Shown: in pieces, positions 62,843-64,000 of the stretch
Numbering within the stretch: position 1 is the first letter of the stretch
How the letters are laid out: every line of letters starts with the position of its first letter
From: Cellvibrio sp. 79
GTDB lineage: Bacteria > Pseudomonadota > Gammaproteobacteria > Pseudomonadales > Cellvibrionaceae
Direction of reading: 5' to 3'
DNA length: 64,000 bases
Assembly (NCBI GenBank): GCA_003056245.1
Contig: MVDH01000001.1
Span: 2,165,757-2,229,756 of the forward strand
The notes under the pieces: model-generated
Told to the model about the DNA's origin: nothing
Database searches by the model: none
The model's input: the letters and a program-made list of their open reading frames with translations, nothing else
Made by a program: the position numbers and the translations under genes

Positions 62843-63316
62843 TTAGCCAATCGAAATATCAGGTAAAGCTCCAATCGTTAGATGCTGTTTTTGCGCTGGC
62901 GCAATAACTTCAGCCACCCCTTTGGCAATTAATTTCCCATCCTGATTATGCGCTTCGCATTCCAGCGTGACCAATTTAATCTTTTCTTTAATTTCACTGA
63001 CAGTGAGCGTAACTGTCACGGTATCACCTGGTTTCACCGGATATTTGAAATTGAGGCTTTGGCTGCGATAAACCGAACCGGGCCCGGGTAATCTCATTGC
63101 AATAGCAGCGGAAACCAGCGCGCCAGTCCACATACCATGGCCAATCGGTTCACCGAATGGTGTTGTTGCCGCGTAATCTTTGTCTAAATGTACCGGATTT
63201 ACATCGCCTGAACAGGCAGCGAACAAAATCACGTCCGCTTGCGTCAGGGTTTTACTGAAAGTTGCCGATTGACCGACGCTGATTTCATTAATGGGATAAT
63301 TTTCAAGCACGCTCAT
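62843..63316 (-). CDS. MaoC-type hydratase
   Basis: A 157-residue hot-dog-fold protein. The start ATG 63316 is preferred to the in-frame TTG at 63328. The hydratase motif is FAACSGDVNPVHLDKDYAATTPFGEPIGHGMWTGALVSAA, with the catalytic Asp and His of (R)-specific enoyl-CoA hydratases. VTLTVSEIKEK and LECEAHNQDGKLIAKGVAEVI follow. It likely hydrates enoyl-CoA in fatty-acid or PHA precursor metabolism. It lies upstream of the binding-like protein gene on the same strand but about 110 bp away. Confidence 0.92.
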   Translation of the reverse strand: MSVLENYPINEISVGQSATFSKTLTQADVILFAACSGDVNPVHLDKDYAATTPFGEPIGHGMWTGALVSAAIAMRLPGPGSVYRSQSLNFKYPVKPGDTVTVTLTVSEIKEKIKLVTLECEAHNQDGKLIAKGVAEVIAPAQKQHLTIGALPDISIG

Positions 63317-63376
63317 ACAAGGTTCCAATGATCCTGAAAAAAGAACGCGCAGTTTAATCTATTGCAGGAGCTAAAA

Positions 63377-63407
63377 AAAATCCGGCAATCATGGATTGCC
63401 GGATTTT
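63377..63407 (-). terminator. Terminator of the right-edge chitinase
   Basis: A perfect 14-bp stem (aaaatccggcaatc with gattgccggatttt), 3-nt loop. On the minus strand a long T-run follows, so it terminates the chitinase transcript whose stop is at 63429. Confidence 0.92.
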
Positions 63408-63428
63408 ATCTAACGTTATAAACCAGTC

Positions 63429-64000
63429 TTAACGCATTGAATTGCCGATTACACGAATCAATTCACCATCAGCAGTGTCGCCACTTAACTCCCAGAAGAA
63501 AGTACCGGCCAAACCTTGTTGATGAACATAATCCATTTTTCCTACGAGGGTTTGCGGGGTATCGAAGCTCCACCAATTATTACCACAGAAGGAGTAAGCA
63601 GTGCCACCCACGGTACCCGTTGCAGGGCATTTGGATTTCAACACTTTGTAATCATCAATGCCCGCTTCATAAGTGCCAGCTGCTGCACCGGTAGCAGAAC
63701 CACCAGGTGCTGCTTGTGTTACGCCAGTCCAACCACGGCCGTAGAAACCAACACCCAACAAAATTTTGTTCGCTGGAATACCTTTAGATTTCAACAGCTG
63801 AATTGCATTGTCAGAGTTGTAACCGGCAATTGGAATTCCCGCGTAATCGTAAAGTGCTGAATGTGGAGCGGTTGGGCCAGTTTTGTCCCAGGCACCGAAG
63901 AAGTCGTAGGTCATTGGCATATAGAAGTCGAGGTATTGCGCTGCACCCGCGTAATCAGCCGCATTAATTTTTGCAGTACCGGCACCAATTGCAGAGGTAA
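63429..64000 (-). CDS. GH18 chitinase, C-terminal part (runs off the window)
   Basis: The frame is open to the right edge; about 190 residues are visible. The visible part is the second half of a GH18 barrel: AGAAQYLDFYMPMTYDFFGAWDKTG, then KILLGVGFYGRGWTGV, NNWWSFDTPQTLVGKMDYV and the closing strand GLAGTFFWELSGDTADGELI. The MPMTYDFFG strand carries the conserved Met/Tyr/Asp set of ChiA-like enzymes. The gene ends here without a C-terminal binding module; any modules lie at its unseen N-terminus. It supports a chitin-degrading organism. Confidence 0.92.
   Translation of the reverse strand, partial: TSAIGAGTAKINAADYAGAAQYLDFYMPMTYDFFGAWDKTGPTAPHSALYDYAGIPIAGYNSDNAIQLLKSKGIPANKILLGVGFYGRGWTGVTQAAPGGSATGAAAGTYEAGIDDYKVLKSKCPATGTVGGTAYSFCGNNWWSFDTPQTLVGKMDYVHQQGLAGTFFWELSGDTADGELIRVIGNSMR

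Noticed and set aside
1-64000. CRISPR arrays, tRNA or rRNA genes, complete insertion sequences
   Set aside because: None could be seen. No regular short repeats with unique spacers, no tRNA-like CCA ends in a cloverleaf context and no transposase frame were found; short tRNAs could still be missed without a search.

Overview
The window looks like chromosome from a free-living, polysaccharide-degrading gammaproteobacterium, most like Cellvibrio or another Cellvibrionaceae member. The signs are polyserine linkers between modules of secreted proteins, many carbohydrate-binding modules, several glycoside hydrolases, PEP-CTERM proteins, and gammaproteobacterial housekeeping genes (pyrC, rnt, moeA, yceH, yggL, motY, a DegP/MucD-type protease). 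The genus is inferred from gene style; no rRNA or tRNA was found that could fix it.

Layout. Positions 1-1520 form a small accessory patch: a truncated macro-domain gene and two small orphan genes, each followed by the same hairpin-forming repeat. 1520-9450 holds PEP-CTERM proteins, lipoproteins (including a Blc-type lipocalin), a methyltransferase and small membrane proteins. 9870-25840 is mostly ordinary chromosome: acetyltransferase, YpfJ, MoeA, an LpxL-type acyltransferase, a MASE1-GGDEF cyclase, a glycosyltransferase, a RidA-like protein, an FMN reductase, an HD-GYP protein, a shikimate kinase, YceH and YggL. 25930-28644 encodes a large lipoprotein with two lamin-tail domains and a beta-propeller.

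Positions 29868-37306 form one co-directional cluster: a HutC-type GntR regulator, a flavoprotein and a two-cluster ferredoxin resembling adenylylsulfate reductase subunits, a NitT/TauT-type ABC importer (binding protein, permease, ATPase), a HEAT-repeat protein and a DUF971 protein. I infer an importer coupled to a cytoplasmic redox enzyme; the substrate is unknown.

Positions 37428-53680 are seven minus-strand genes for secreted proteins: GH18 chitinase, FG-GAP repeat lipoprotein, GH38 alpha-mannosidase, GH76 alpha-1,6-mannanase, a HExxH protein with lectin modules (broken by a frameshift), GH16 beta-1,3-glucanase and a thaumatin-like protein with a CBM56-like domain. A second GH18 chitinase runs off the right edge. 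Together they match the polymers of a fungal or yeast wall (chitin, alpha-mannan, beta-1,3-glucan, mannoprotein), so I read this as a fungal-wall degradation locus.

Positions 54330-56037 hold a second accessory patch: a Tse2-like toxin gene overlapping a Tsi2-like immunity gene by 4 nt, then three small acidic orphans, two of them related to the orphan at 390-695. A structured noncoding stretch follows at 56224-56490. The right end (56500-64000) returns to chromosome: MucD/DegQ-type protease, MotY, PyrC, RNase T, a YjbR-type protein, a periplasmic binding-like protein, a MaoC-type hydratase and the partial chitinase.
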